From Aurantiochytrium sp. KH105 (lineage: Eukaryota; Sar; Bigyra; Thraustochytrida; Thraustochytriidae), in contig BGKB01000052.1 of NCBI GenBank assembly GCA_003116975.1, forward strand, positions 62,001 through 126,000: a DNA stretch of 64,000 bases, in the 5' to 3' direction. Below the pieces are notes generated by a model, which saw only the letters and a list, made by a program, of their open reading frames with translations, was not told the origin of the DNA and did no database searches. The position numbers were made by a program, and so were the translations under genes. Positions 20,112-28,697 of this stretch are shown here, one piece after another (the first letter of the stretch is position 1; each line of letters opens with the position of its first letter).

Positions 20112-23100
20112 TTACTTCTTTCGCATAAAGCCGCGAACCTGGTTGACAAAGTCCACTACATTTCTCTGAAAGCGGCGACGATTGATACGATCGAAGCGAA
20201 GCTGGACGTCGTTGTTCTGCACAAGCCCCGTGAACGCCCGCGAAAGACGCTCGCGCATGGCGGGGTCCTCCTGACTTGCGATAATTCCCTCAACCATCGG
20301 GCCAAAACTCTCTTGCTCAGAAGCGATGAGCGCGAACATTGCATTTGCCGCAGGGTTGAGCAGACTAGAATCAAATGTCTGAAAGACAATAAAGTTGAAG
20401 ACCTTCTGCAGCAGCTGCAGCAGCACCGAGGGCGTCCCCGGGCCGTTCGGACGAAGGTTGGCGCCAAGCCCTGGGCCGCCCTGAGCCGCCTGCTCGACGT
20501 GAAATTCGGCAAGACAGGTCAGAGCCTCGAACGAGTTTCGCGACACGGAGACGCGATGGTCGCTCATGCCAAATTCCAGGGCTTTCAAAATAGGGTTGAA
20601 CATTTCTCTGCTCAACGTTGCAAATTCTGACGGGTAGGCGTCAACAAGGTTCCGCAGCACGTTAAAAAACTCCTCAGCAATACCGGGAAATTGGAGCAGG
20701 TCTTCCGTCACGAGCGGGAAAACCAGCTGCACGCCCTTGATAACAACCTGCACAGGCTGCGGACCCTGCGCTTGCGCCGAGTTGACAGGATTTTCGCTAA
20801 AGTCGAGCTGGTCGCGAAAGGTGATGTGGCGAATCAAACGCATAAGGCGCAATACATCACGGCACCATGCATCCTCTTCACCCGCCTTGAACTGGCCAGG
20901 ATGGGATGCCAAGTGGCGCTGGAACTCTGCAAAAACCTGGAGGATGCGGTCTGCCGCCTCGAATGCAGGAGCAAGTTGCGTCGTTGGCGTCGATTCCAGC
21001 TGCAACTCCATGTAGGCTTCGATAAGCTCAAGAACTTCGGAAATGACTCTGCGCGCGCTCCCGCTCACCGCTGCGCCAAGCCCGTCGCGTTTAATAAAAG
21101 TCAGAGCAGCCGCGCCCACCTGAGCCCATCGCGACGAGAGTGCGCCCAGCACAAAGTCGCGACACCAGCCGGCAAGGGGCCCGAACGAAGCTGCCTGAAC
21201 CGCGCCCACGTACATGTTCATCACGCGCTCCAGATCCTGTAAAAAGTGCGGATCCGAGAGCACTGATCCAACGTTTTCCTTGCCAACACGCTGCGCATCA
21301 CTTACAAGTCTGGAGGCCAGCGAGTCGAGGCGCTGCTGCACAGGTTCCACCAGCTGAGCGAAAAGTCCTTGCAAGTGCTCGCGACGAGCTGTGGGGGCTT
21401 CCTGGCCCACTTCGAGGCTCATGAGCAGCACCTGCAAGAGTGTGCCCTGACCGCGTACCGTGAGACCATCCAAGGGTTTCCAGTTCGCATCACGAACGGA
21501 ACGCACGTGCGCTTCGCACAAGGTGCCCCAGCTCGACATTTGCTGCAGCATCCTTCTGCACGCAGAGTTGTCCACAACGGCGCGCAGCAGGTTAAGTGCT
21601 TCGGGATTCACCGAAGTTTCCGTGCCCCAGTTCGACACATAGTGTGTCGCGCACTCGACCAAAAAACTAATAAGTTCTTCGGCCTGCGCGGGCTGCGCAA
21701 AGCACAAATCGATAGAAGCGGGCAGGCCGTCCTGAATCCGCGTCGACTTGCCGTAGAGACCACGCTCCGGCAAAAGATACGTCATGGACCAGCGCGTGAC
21801 GGCTGCCAAGAGCTTGCTCGACAGCAGGGGACTAATGCGCTCGTCCTCGCCGTTACTGCCGCGCACACGCTCTGCCTCGAACTGCAGCAACTGTAACAGG
21901 CCTTGTGAAAGCTTAACACACGGGTCCTCGGAGGCCGTTTGCCGTGTCATCGGCCCCGCGCCGCTCGCTTGTGCACAAAACTGCATCGAGGACGCGATGA
22001 TACAGGCCGGAATCATAGGGCTTTCGCCATCCGCCGGGTCGGCGAGCAAACCTGAAGCGAGCAGCACAACCCAAAAGAGCTGTTCCGCGACCTGGCTACA
22101 GCGCATCGAGCTTTCCTCTGACCAGGGCTGCGAAGCGCTCGCCATCAGATCCGCGGACAGGCGCTGCAGCGCGGATATGTTCGCCATCATTGATCGCACC
22201 ACATCAGCTCTACCCAGCGATGAGATGGAGAGCAAATGGTCATCAAGGGCGCTCTCGTCTTCGGCGAATTCCTCCTCAAATGTTTCAAAGGCCTCGCGCT
22301 CCATGGAAGCGCGGGCCATGACCAGGCGCTTTTCAAGGTAAAATTGGTACAGGTCCCCTGCGGCACCGCAGACAATGCGATGCGCCTCCGTTTCAAGTGC
22401 CGATGGCGGGTCCTCGCTCGAGGTCGCTCTCGCGCCGAGTGCATCCGCCCACGTTGTGAATACGCCCCACACTTCAAGGAGGCTCCCAAACGCCTCCATG
22501 AGCCAGGAGTTGTCTACGTCGTCGTCCTCATCGTGCGTGCGCGGTCCGGCGCCAGATGGCATACCGCTCTCTGCAGCGGGTCCGGCGGCGTTGCGGGCGG
22601 CGCCTTCGAGTATGCTTTTCGAAAGCTGCGAGAGCGCCCCGAGCATGCGCGGGAAGGCCCCGGGCATTTCTGCAGAGAGAATGTCATCGACCGAAAAGTT
22701 TGACAAGAGCCGGGCAAAGAGCGCGCACATGTCAAGAAATTCGGCGCCACCAGCGGCGCACAGGGCCTCTTTGGAGCCGGCTGCTGTCGAGGCAAACGTC
22801 TGCGAGAGGCCAGCGGCAGCCTCGATAGGGACGAGAGGATCCGCGATGACTCCAAAGAGAGATCCCTGCAGCATGGTGTCCAGGTATTTTGCGCGCTGGG
22901 CGGTGTCTGCAAAGACGGCTCCGTTGACGGATGCAAGCATGATGAAGAGCTGACGAATCTGGTGAGCAATATCCTCGCCAGCCCCTGCATGGCCTGCGGA
23001 CGCGCCGCGCGAGGCTGCATACAGGCGAAAGAGGGTCTCGAGCAGGCCACCCTGCAAGAGTACGTCGCGCCATCCCGCCCCAGGCTTTATTGAGGCTGTT

Positions 23101-23960
23101 CCGCGCAGGGAAACGTGCTCGCGACCCCTGGCGAGAGCGGATTCGACCTGGAACGTACGGTTCGCCTGCGAACCGGCGTCGCCGCACTGGAAATCCCACG
23201 CCAAGCAGGATTCGAGAAGACTCAAGCTACTTCGCACAACTTCCTCGGTGTCAGGGCCCGCTTGCATCGTCCGAGTCGTGGGATTGATGCCTGCGGCGAG
23301 GCCCCGCAAGAGCGCGGCGGCCATCATAAAGGCCTCTTTGAGGCCTGCGCGCTCGAAACTCTCGTGGCATTCGCGGTGAAACGCGAGAGACAAACCGAGC
23401 TCGGACGCCTTGCTCGACGAGAATTCCTCGACGAGGGCGCCGAGCAATTGCAGGGCGACGGCGTGACGCAACGAAAGCGCTTGCGGCGACGGCGGGTGTC
23501 CGGATGATGCCTCGCCACCAGCGCCGCCACTTGCAAGCAGACTTCGAATCTGCTCAAAGAGCTCGTTCTTGGCCTGAACGAGGGCAGGGTCATTCTGGTC
23601 CTCAAGCCACCCACGCTTCCACATAACCGCAAGCGCCTGGAGGAGCTGCTTGCGCACGGTGCGGTGAAAGTCGTTGCATCGCTCGACGACCATGTGCAGG
23701 ACAGTTCTGCGCAGCTGCACGCGTTCCTGGGGGCTGAGCGCGGACCACTGGTCGAGCGCCGCGTGGCGCAGCACGAGCGCCGCCTGGAACTGCACAAAGA
23801 CGTGCTGCGAGCTGCCGACGATGGCCGTGGCGCCGTCGACGGCGCCTGCGCGTTTCCTGAAGTCCAGCAGCACCGCCTCGGCCTCGTGCTTGCGCGCGTT
23901 GTCCCCGCGCGCGAGCCACTCGCAGGCCTCCTCGAACCGCCGCAGCTCGCCGCCGTCCAT
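20112..23960 (-). CDS. XPO4: Exportin-4-like nuclear transport receptor (1282 aa)
   Basis: Starts at ATG 23960. The length and all-helical, HEAT-repeat-like composition fit the exportin branch of the importin-beta superfamily. The N-terminal pattern (helix, then EAVLLDFRKR, FVQFQAALVLRHA, VRKQLLQALAVMWKRGW) follows exportin-4, which exports cargoes such as eIF5A and Smad3 with Ran-GTP. A conserved C-terminal stretch includes LVFPLVTEDLLQFPGIAEEFF. No intron is needed across 3.8 kb. It is divergent from the TEN1 candidate with only 256 bp between start codons, so the two probably share a promoter. Exportin-7 or RanBP17-like proteins are the alternative. Confidence 0.85.
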   Translation of the reverse strand: MDGGELRRFEEACEWLARGDNARKHEAEAVLLDFRKRAGAVDGATAIVGSSQHVFVQFQAALVLRHAALDQWSALSPQERVQLRRTVLHMVVERCNDFHRTVRKQLLQALAVMWKRGWLEDQNDPALVQAKNELFEQIRSLLASGGAGGEASSGHPPSPQALSLRHAVALQLLGALVEEFSSSKASELGLSLAFHRECHESFERAGLKEAFMMAAALLRGLAAGINPTTRTMQAGPDTEEVVRSSLSLLESCLAWDFQCGDAGSQANRTFQVESALARGREHVSLRGTASIKPGAGWRDVLLQGGLLETLFRLYAASRGASAGHAGAGEDIAHQIRQLFIMLASVNGAVFADTAQRAKYLDTMLQGSLFGVIADPLVPIEAAAGLSQTFASTAAGSKEALCAAGGAEFLDMCALFARLLSNFSVDDILSAEMPGAFPRMLGALSQLSKSILEGAARNAAGPAAESGMPSGAGPRTHDEDDDVDNSWLMEAFGSLLEVWGVFTTWADALGARATSSEDPPSALETEAHRIVCGAAGDLYQFYLEKRLVMARASMEREAFETFEEEFAEDESALDDHLLSISSLGRADVVRSMMANISALQRLSADLMASASQPWSEESSMRCSQVAEQLFWVVLLASGLLADPADGESPMIPACIIASSMQFCAQASGAGPMTRQTASEDPCVKLSQGLLQLLQFEAERVRGSNGEDERISPLLSSKLLAAVTRWSMTYLLPERGLYGKSTRIQDGLPASIDLCFAQPAQAEELISFLVECATHYVSNWGTETSVNPEALNLLRAVVDNSACRRMLQQMSSWGTLCEAHVRSVRDANWKPLDGLTVRGQGTLLQVLLMSLEVGQEAPTARREHLQGLFAQLVEPVQQRLDSLASRLVSDAQRVGKENVGSVLSDPHFLQDLERVMNMYVGAVQAASFGPLAGWCRDFVLGALSSRWAQVGAAALTFIKRDGLGAAVSGSARRVISEVLELIEAYMELQLESTPTTQLAPAFEAADRILQVFAEFQRHLASHPGQFKAGEEDAWCRDVLRLMRLIRHITFRDQLDFSENPVNSAQAQGPQPVQVVIKGVQLVFPLVTEDLLQFPGIAEEFFNVLRNLVDAYPSEFATLSREMFNPILKALEFGMSDHRVSVSRNSFEALTCLAEFHVEQAAQGGPGLGANLRPNGPGTPSVLLQLLQKVFNFIVFQTFDSSLLNPAANAMFALIASEQESFGPMVEGIIASQEDPAMRERLSRAFTGLVQNNDVQLRFDRINRRRFQRNVVDFVNQVRGFMRKK

Positions 23961-24216
23961 GGTGCCGCGCCGCAGGCCCTCCTCCGCGCCGCGCCGCGCC
24001 GCGCCTCCGCGCGGGTCTCCGCGGGCTCCTGCGCGCCGCCCCTCGCTGGCCGCGCTGGCGCCGCCGCCGAGATCTCGCGAGCGAGGTTTGCTCGGCCTGG
24101 TTTGGCTCGACCTGGTTTTGGTTTTGGGCGATCTGCTTTTGCCGGTCTGCGCATGCTCGAGACCTTTTTCCCGCTCCGGCGGCGGCAGACTCGCCTCCCC
24201 GGGCTCAGAGCGCGCG
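23961..24216. promoter_or_regulatory. Shared divergent promoter XPO4 / TEN1
   Basis: 256 bp separate the start codons of two divergently transcribed genes. Repeated TGGTTTGGCTCGACCTGGTTTTGGTTTTGG words lie around 24100-24130. No TATA box is obvious. Confidence 0.5.
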
Positions 24217-25012
24217 ATGGCGGTGCCGCCGGCCGCGCTCGTGCGCGTGGCGGAGGCCGCTGCCGCGGCGGACCGCGCCTCCGTGCGCGTGCTGGGCCGG
24301 TACGTTTGCGAGAGGCGGGCGAGGCGGTTGGTTGGCCGGATGGATGGATGGACGGATGGCTGGACGACTCGCGCCAGCGTTGGCCTTCGCGAGCTGACGT
24401 GAACCCAACGACGACGACGACCTTGCGCGCGTGCGAATGCAAACTTGCATGCAAATGTGCGTCTGAATGGGGACCTTGTCCACCGCAGGATTGTATCGTA
24501 TGCACCAGAGAACGATCTTGCCGTCTTGGAGGATCCATGTCCAGGAGCCCAAGATGACCGCGTTCAGGTCGATGTGGAGCTCGTGACACCTCACGAAGCG
24601 CTACAGAAGGGATCGCTTGTTTCGGTGATTGGCGAGATCAACGTCAAGGTGAGTTTGAAGCGGTACAAATTGGGCATATTACAGAAGCAAACATCTGACA
24701 TCTTTTGCTGTCGCATTTGCGTGTTGCGTTCGAAAGGGTCCTGGTGCTCGTGCACATGAGTCGCTGATCAAAGCGCGCGCGCTTGTGCCCATGGAGGGTC
24801 TCGACGTCCGTCTCTATGCGTCTGCGCTAGAAATTCGTCGCAAGTTTCTCAAGAGCCAAAACCTAGACAGCTCCTTCGTTCTCAAGCGAGAACGCACGGA
24901 AGAAGAGGCGGGACGCGCCCGCGACAAGCGTAGGCTTACCGAGGCCGCAAGCTCGCGTGCTGCCCACGAAGACGATGCAGCGGACGCTGACGCTGTCGTC
25001 ATTTTAGACTGA
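24217..25012 (+). CDS. TEN1: TEN1-like CST complex subunit, three exons (172 aa)
   Basis: Exons are 24217-24299, 24489-24648 and 24737-25012. Intron 1 (189 nt) runs from GTACGT to CGCAG and intron 2 (88 nt) from GTGAGT to AAAG; phases 2 and 0 keep the frame. The joined product reads VRVLGR then IVSYAPENDLAVLED, later LQKGSLVSVIGEI and, after the second junction, ARALVPMEGLDVRLYASAL. This follows TEN1 along its OB fold: a GR-beta strand, a second strand, VGSLYIVLGEL-like and the closing ARVLxxxEGMxLxLxxxA helix. TEN1 joins STN1 and CTC1 in telomere capping and lagging-strand fill-in. A charged tail of about 45 residues is extra relative to animal TEN1. Each exon alone is too short to be noticed, so the gene is easily missed. 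Confidence 0.72.
24300..24488 (+). other. Intron 1 of the TEN1-like gene
   Basis: Donor GTACGT, acceptor CCGCAG. It contains a GGAT microsatellite (about 24340-24360) and in-frame stops, so it cannot be read through. Confidence 0.65.
24649..24736 (+). other. Intron 2 of the TEN1-like gene
   Basis: Donor GTGAGT, acceptor CGAAAG, 88 nt, AT-richer than the flanking exons. Removing it joins two halves of the OB-fold domain in frame. Confidence 0.7.
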
Positions 25013-25165
25013 CTCATCGACCCACAGTGAACGAATGGTGGCGCAAGGCGGGGTTCAGGAAAGCGAATAGCAAAGTCTATATCATTCCGGCTGAGACGAG
25101 CTGTAAATACTACCAACCACTACGTGTGTGAGATTATTCCGCTCCTGTTCTTGCCAATATGAATT

Positions 25166-25450
25166 TTACTTGTTTCGTGGCGGGGCTACCTGCAGTGATC
25201 CATCCTTGAGGTATTGATCGATCTTCATCTGGCGATACTCTTCCCATTGCTCGGTCGAGGTGTACTGCGACACGCACTCATTCATGGCCTTGTTCAAATG
25301 CCGGCACTTGAAAATCACCATGAGGTTGTGCTCCCTGGCACACTCGACAAAGGCCTCGGTCTCATCCTTGCAGCGCTCGCGGGCCTCCTTGAGGAAAATC
25401 GTTCGCAGTCTCTGTGTGCCATTCATCATACGGTGAATGCAAGCGAGCAT
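25166..25450 (-). CDS. CMC1: CMC1-like twin CX9C mitochondrial protein (94 aa)
   Basis: Two C-x9-C motifs are visible: CKDETEAFVEC and CRHLNKAMNEC. They are spaced to form the helix-turn-helix of the CHCH fold, with a KEARERC lead-in and a WEEYRQMKIDQYLK tail as in Cmc1. Cmc1 family proteins are imported through the Mia40 pathway into the intermembrane space and help assemble cytochrome c oxidase (Cox1 stabilisation). The start used is ATG 25450. The frame is open a little further upstream to an in-frame stop, and an ATG-led segment at 25778-25704 ending in a GTGCGT donor could be a first exon. It is convergent with the TEN1-like gene. Confidence 0.85.
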   Translation of the reverse strand: MLACIHRMMNGTQRLRTIFLKEARERCKDETEAFVECAREHNLMVIFKCRHLNKAMNECVSQYTSTEQWEEYRQMKIDQYLKDGSLQVAPPRNK

Positions 25451-26523
25451 GGCATTTTCGTCATCGTCATCGGCGGTGTCTTCGTCAGTCGTTCGTCCTC
25501 ATCATTCGCCCGTCCACCCAGCTCTCTTTGTCCTCGCTTCCTCCCTTTGGGCGCGCCGTCCCTCGCGGCGGCCGCGAGCTGCTGCAGCTGCCGCAGCAGC
25601 TGCAAATCAATTCTCCGGACGCGACATGCGACACGACCTCGGGCTCCGTCTCCGCCTGGCACGCTGCTATCGTTCATGATTCTGGCGATTGCGGCCCACG
25701 CACCTCGTCTGCGAACTTGGTCCAGCGCCGCTTCCCCTCGGGCGCCGGCGCTGGCGCTGCTGCTTGCTCGGGCTCCATTCTTGGCGTAGCGTGCTTTTGC
25801 GTTTTGGTTGCCAGTCTGATCAAGAGAGACAGAGAGAGAGAGAGAGAGGTCCACATGGTCGAGGTAAACAAAGGTCCAGGCCACGATCATGGTAGTGGTA
25901 GTCATCGACCCAAAGCTTGGGCTCCCATGATCTTGAAGAGGCAACTTGAGCAAGTATAGCTTTGCGTTGATGACGGACGTCAACGCGGGGAGATTAGATT
26001 CACCAAGCAAGTTGCTACTTTTTGATGAGGTGGAAAAAGCCTTCATTTCGCAAGGAAGCAAGCAAGCAAGCAAGCAAAGCCAAGCAAGCAAAGTCAAACA
26101 AACAAAGCCAAGCAAGCAAAGTCAAATAAACAAAGCCAAGCAAGCAAAGCCAAGCAAGCCTAGCCAAGCAAGCAAAGCCAAGCAAGCAAAGCCAAGCAAG
26201 CAAAGCCAAGCAAACAAAGCCAAGCAAACAAAGTCAAGCAAACAAAGTCAAGCAAACGAAGCCAAGCAAACAAAGCCGAGCAAACAAAGCCGAGCAAGGC
26301 CAAGCAAACAAAGCCAAGCAAACAAAGCCAAGCAAACGAAGCCAAGCAAACAAAGCCGAGCAAGGCCAAGCGAAGCCAAGCAGTGAACAAGAAGACTTGG
26401 TGGACTTACAAGCTGCCTTTGATTTCTTTTTGGCTTCCACTGATTGAACACGTGCAGGGAAAAAGAAACGAAAGAGAATGTGATCACGCAGGGTAAGGTA
26501 AGGTAAGGTAAAGGTAAGATACA
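25451..26523. other. Region between CMC1 and CorA: possible 5' exon, (GA)n, minisatellite
   Basis: This contains a possible CMC1 5' exon on the minus strand near 25778, a (GA)n run at about 25827-25849, the minisatellite at 26053-26392 and a GGTAA repeat at about 26491-26517. No separate gene is supported. Confidence 0.45.
26053..26392. repeat. 14-bp minisatellite (AAGCCAAGCAARCA)n
   Basis: About 24 degenerate copies of a 14-bp unit built from AAGCCAAGCAAGCA and AAGTCAAGCAAACA variants. All reading frames across it are open because the unit lacks stops on most frames, giving artificial SKQSQANKAKQ-like or LLGFVCL-like peptides; these are not genes. Confidence 0.92.
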
Positions 26524-28176
26524 TCAGCTAATGAGAAGCCCCTGGTTGCGAATTTTGAGGAGGATAAAGATCATGCCAAAAGGAAGGCAGACCATGGTCG
26601 CGCCAAAAACGCCCCAGAACCAATGTGGATCTTCAGTGACGCCACTGGCCAAGTTCATACCAAAAAGACCGGCAATCAAAGCGCCAATCGTCGAAGCGGC
26701 CGTGATGCCGCTCACGAGGAGGTCGACGCCCAAAAGACGGTTCTGCGCGGTTGAAAGCCGTAGCGAAGTCGTGGACCGCGCAGACTCGAGATCCTCGTCG
26801 AGATCGCGAATGCCAATCTGTACACCATCAATAATCTGGAGGTAATTTTCCAGCATGAGCTCGACCTCATCATGATCGAATGCCCAGTCATCCTCATTGC
26901 CCGTCAGATAGCGCTCGGGATGCTGATGATTCTTGGTAAGTTGCATAAGTGCCATATCAGAGTCGGAGCGAAGAAGTTCGGAGAGCGCCTTGTGCAGTGC
27001 TGCGACGCGGGCATCGAGCACGTCGAGCCGCGACTTCACCTGACGAAGTTTCTCCAGGATTGGGCCTCGCGTCGACTGCAAAATCTCCTTGATACTGCTA
27101 CGAATGGCAGGACGCAAATTGTTGTACGCCTCTTCGAGCTTGTTGCACACCGTGACGAGGACGGCCTCGTATGCCCGCATCTCGAAATTTGTATCGGGCA
27201 TCTCCTCTGTGAAGTCGCGAATCCGCATGAGAACGCTGCCCATGAGCGCGTCCGCGCCGTCCGGCACGAAAACGAAGCACTTATCGTACAACACAAGCGC
27301 CTTGAGCGGGTCAAGGTTCATGAGAACGGCATGCCGGCGCACAAGAATCTCCGGGTCGTGCGTGTTGGAAAAGGCGGGATCAAAAAGTCGAATGTCGCGC
27401 GGCTGCAAAGTACCCCGGAACGTCAGCTTTTGCGTTTCCCTCTTATCGATCCTCATGAACTGAGGCAGGGACTCGATGGCCACCGTCGATCCACTCGTGG
27501 ACGAGGTCTGTTTGTCTGTCATGTCGCTGCTGTCAGCGCGGGCGGTGGAGGACCTCGCGTCGTTGCCTCCCGCGAGGCGCAGACGGCTCTCTGCGTCATT
27601 TGCGCTCGCTGTGGCCCCGATACGAGCGCGAAGGCCGCTTCCCACGTCCTCGCCGTCGCCGTATCCATCCTCGTCGTCGTCGTCCTCATCGTCGTCCTCG
27701 TCATCGCCCAGGTCGGTGGCGACGTCGTCGGCCTCGTGTCCGTGGCCGTGTGGTGCGCTGCGGTACGAGTTTTGCGTCGCGGCCATGAGCCCCTCGTTCG
27801 ACCTCGAGTCCAGCGAGGCGAGCAGGTCCTCCTTGGTCTTGACTGGGACCGGGTCCACGCGCGGGCGCAGCTTGGGCACGACGTCTCGCGCCTCGCCGAG
27901 CAGCTCCTCGCGCTCCATCTCCGTGACCACGTGGTGTCCGTTCGTCTCGATCCTCAGCACCAGCAGCGGCGGCGCCTTGAACACGAACCCGGGCATCTTC
28001 CCGCCGCCGCCGCTGTCCTGCGTCGCGCGCACGGCCTCCAGCGCGCGCGTCGCCATGGCCCTGCGTTTCCGCAGCGCCTCATTCTCCAAGTCGCCCGCGG
28101 GGCCCGCCTCCGCCGCGCTCTGCGGCTTCGCCGCGCCCGCGCCCGCGCCGCGCCCGCCGCCGCCGCCGCGCCCCAT
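26524..28176 (-). CDS. CorA/MRS2-type Mg2+ channel (550 aa)
   Basis: The ATG at 28176 is preferred. The frame also has an upstream ATG at 28308, but that would add a His run encoded by a CAT microsatellite. After a Gly/Ala-rich, acidic N-terminus, the soluble CorA domain runs from about 210 (LPQFMRID...). Two C-terminal membrane helices follow, the first ending in the signature GMN (GLFGMNL) that forms the Mg2+ selectivity loop, the second at WFWGVFGATMVCLPFGMIFI. The family works as pentamers. Whether this one sits in the mitochondrial inner membrane (MRS2) or elsewhere cannot be told; no clear mitochondrial presequence is seen. Confidence 0.9.
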   Translation of the reverse strand: MGRGGGGGRGAGAGAAKPQSAAEAGPAGDLENEALRKRRAMATRALEAVRATQDSGGGGKMPGFVFKAPPLLVLRIETNGHHVVTEMEREELLGEARDVVPKLRPRVDPVPVKTKEDLLASLDSRSNEGLMAATQNSYRSAPHGHGHEADDVATDLGDDEDDDEDDDDEDGYGDGEDVGSGLRARIGATASANDAESRLRLAGGNDARSSTARADSSDMTDKQTSSTSGSTVAIESLPQFMRIDKRETQKLTFRGTLQPRDIRLFDPAFSNTHDPEILVRRHAVLMNLDPLKALVLYDKCFVFVPDGADALMGSVLMRIRDFTEEMPDTNFEMRAYEAVLVTVCNKLEEAYNNLRPAIRSSIKEILQSTRGPILEKLRQVKSRLDVLDARVAALHKALSELLRSDSDMALMQLTKNHQHPERYLTGNEDDWAFDHDEVELMLENYLQIIDGVQIGIRDLDEDLESARSTTSLRLSTAQNRLLGVDLLVSGITAASTIGALIAGLFGMNLASGVTEDPHWFWGVFGATMVCLPFGMIFILLKIRNQGLLIS

Positions 28177-28697
28177 GCTGCGCCCCGCCGGATTGGTGTT
28201 TGGTGACTGGCGCGGAATCGGGCGACGACGCTGAAGATGATGAAGATGATGCTCGTGATGATGATGATGATGGTGATGATGCTCGATAATGAGAAAAGCA
28301 GGGATCATGACTCGACGAAGAAGGCCAAGGACCAGCAGAAGGAGAACGACCAGCGCCTGGACGAGGCCTAGGTCTCGGAGGAGAAGAACAACGGGAAGGG
28401 AAGGGCCAGGTCGAGGACCAGCGGGAGGACCACACGGCCTAGCCTAGGAGCGACCTCGAGGAAGAAGAGACGAGACGAGGAGACGGGAGGCATCGATCCC
28501 AAGCCTTGCTTGGCACGCCGCGGCGTCCAGACACACCCAAAGACCAACCAGAGCAGACCCCGTTTCCGGGCGGCGACCCTCCGAAGACACGGCCGGCGAG
28601 CCAAGTGCCTGCGGACCAGCGGGCCAGCGAGCGAGCGGCAGGCAGGCAGCACGCGAGACCGCCCGCAGCCGCGAGATCGGGCGTGCTCGGCGCCATC
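28177..28697. promoter_or_regulatory. Divergent promoter region CorA / AAAP
   Basis: 521 bp between divergent start codons. It holds an (ATG/CAT)n run at about 28220-28280 and GGACCAGC/AGGACCAG words. Otherwise nothing recognisable. Confidence 0.5.

Noticed and set aside
26015-26524. Hydrophobic frames over the minisatellite (LLGFVCLA-type)
   Set aside because: They are translations of the 14-bp repeat; every copy gives the same peptide words in several frames.
28177-28308. Upstream ATG at 28308 adding a poly-His start to the CorA protein
   Set aside because: The His run comes from a CAT/ATG microsatellite in the divergent promoter. The ATG at 28176 gives an ordinary start, so the extension is treated as 5' UTR.
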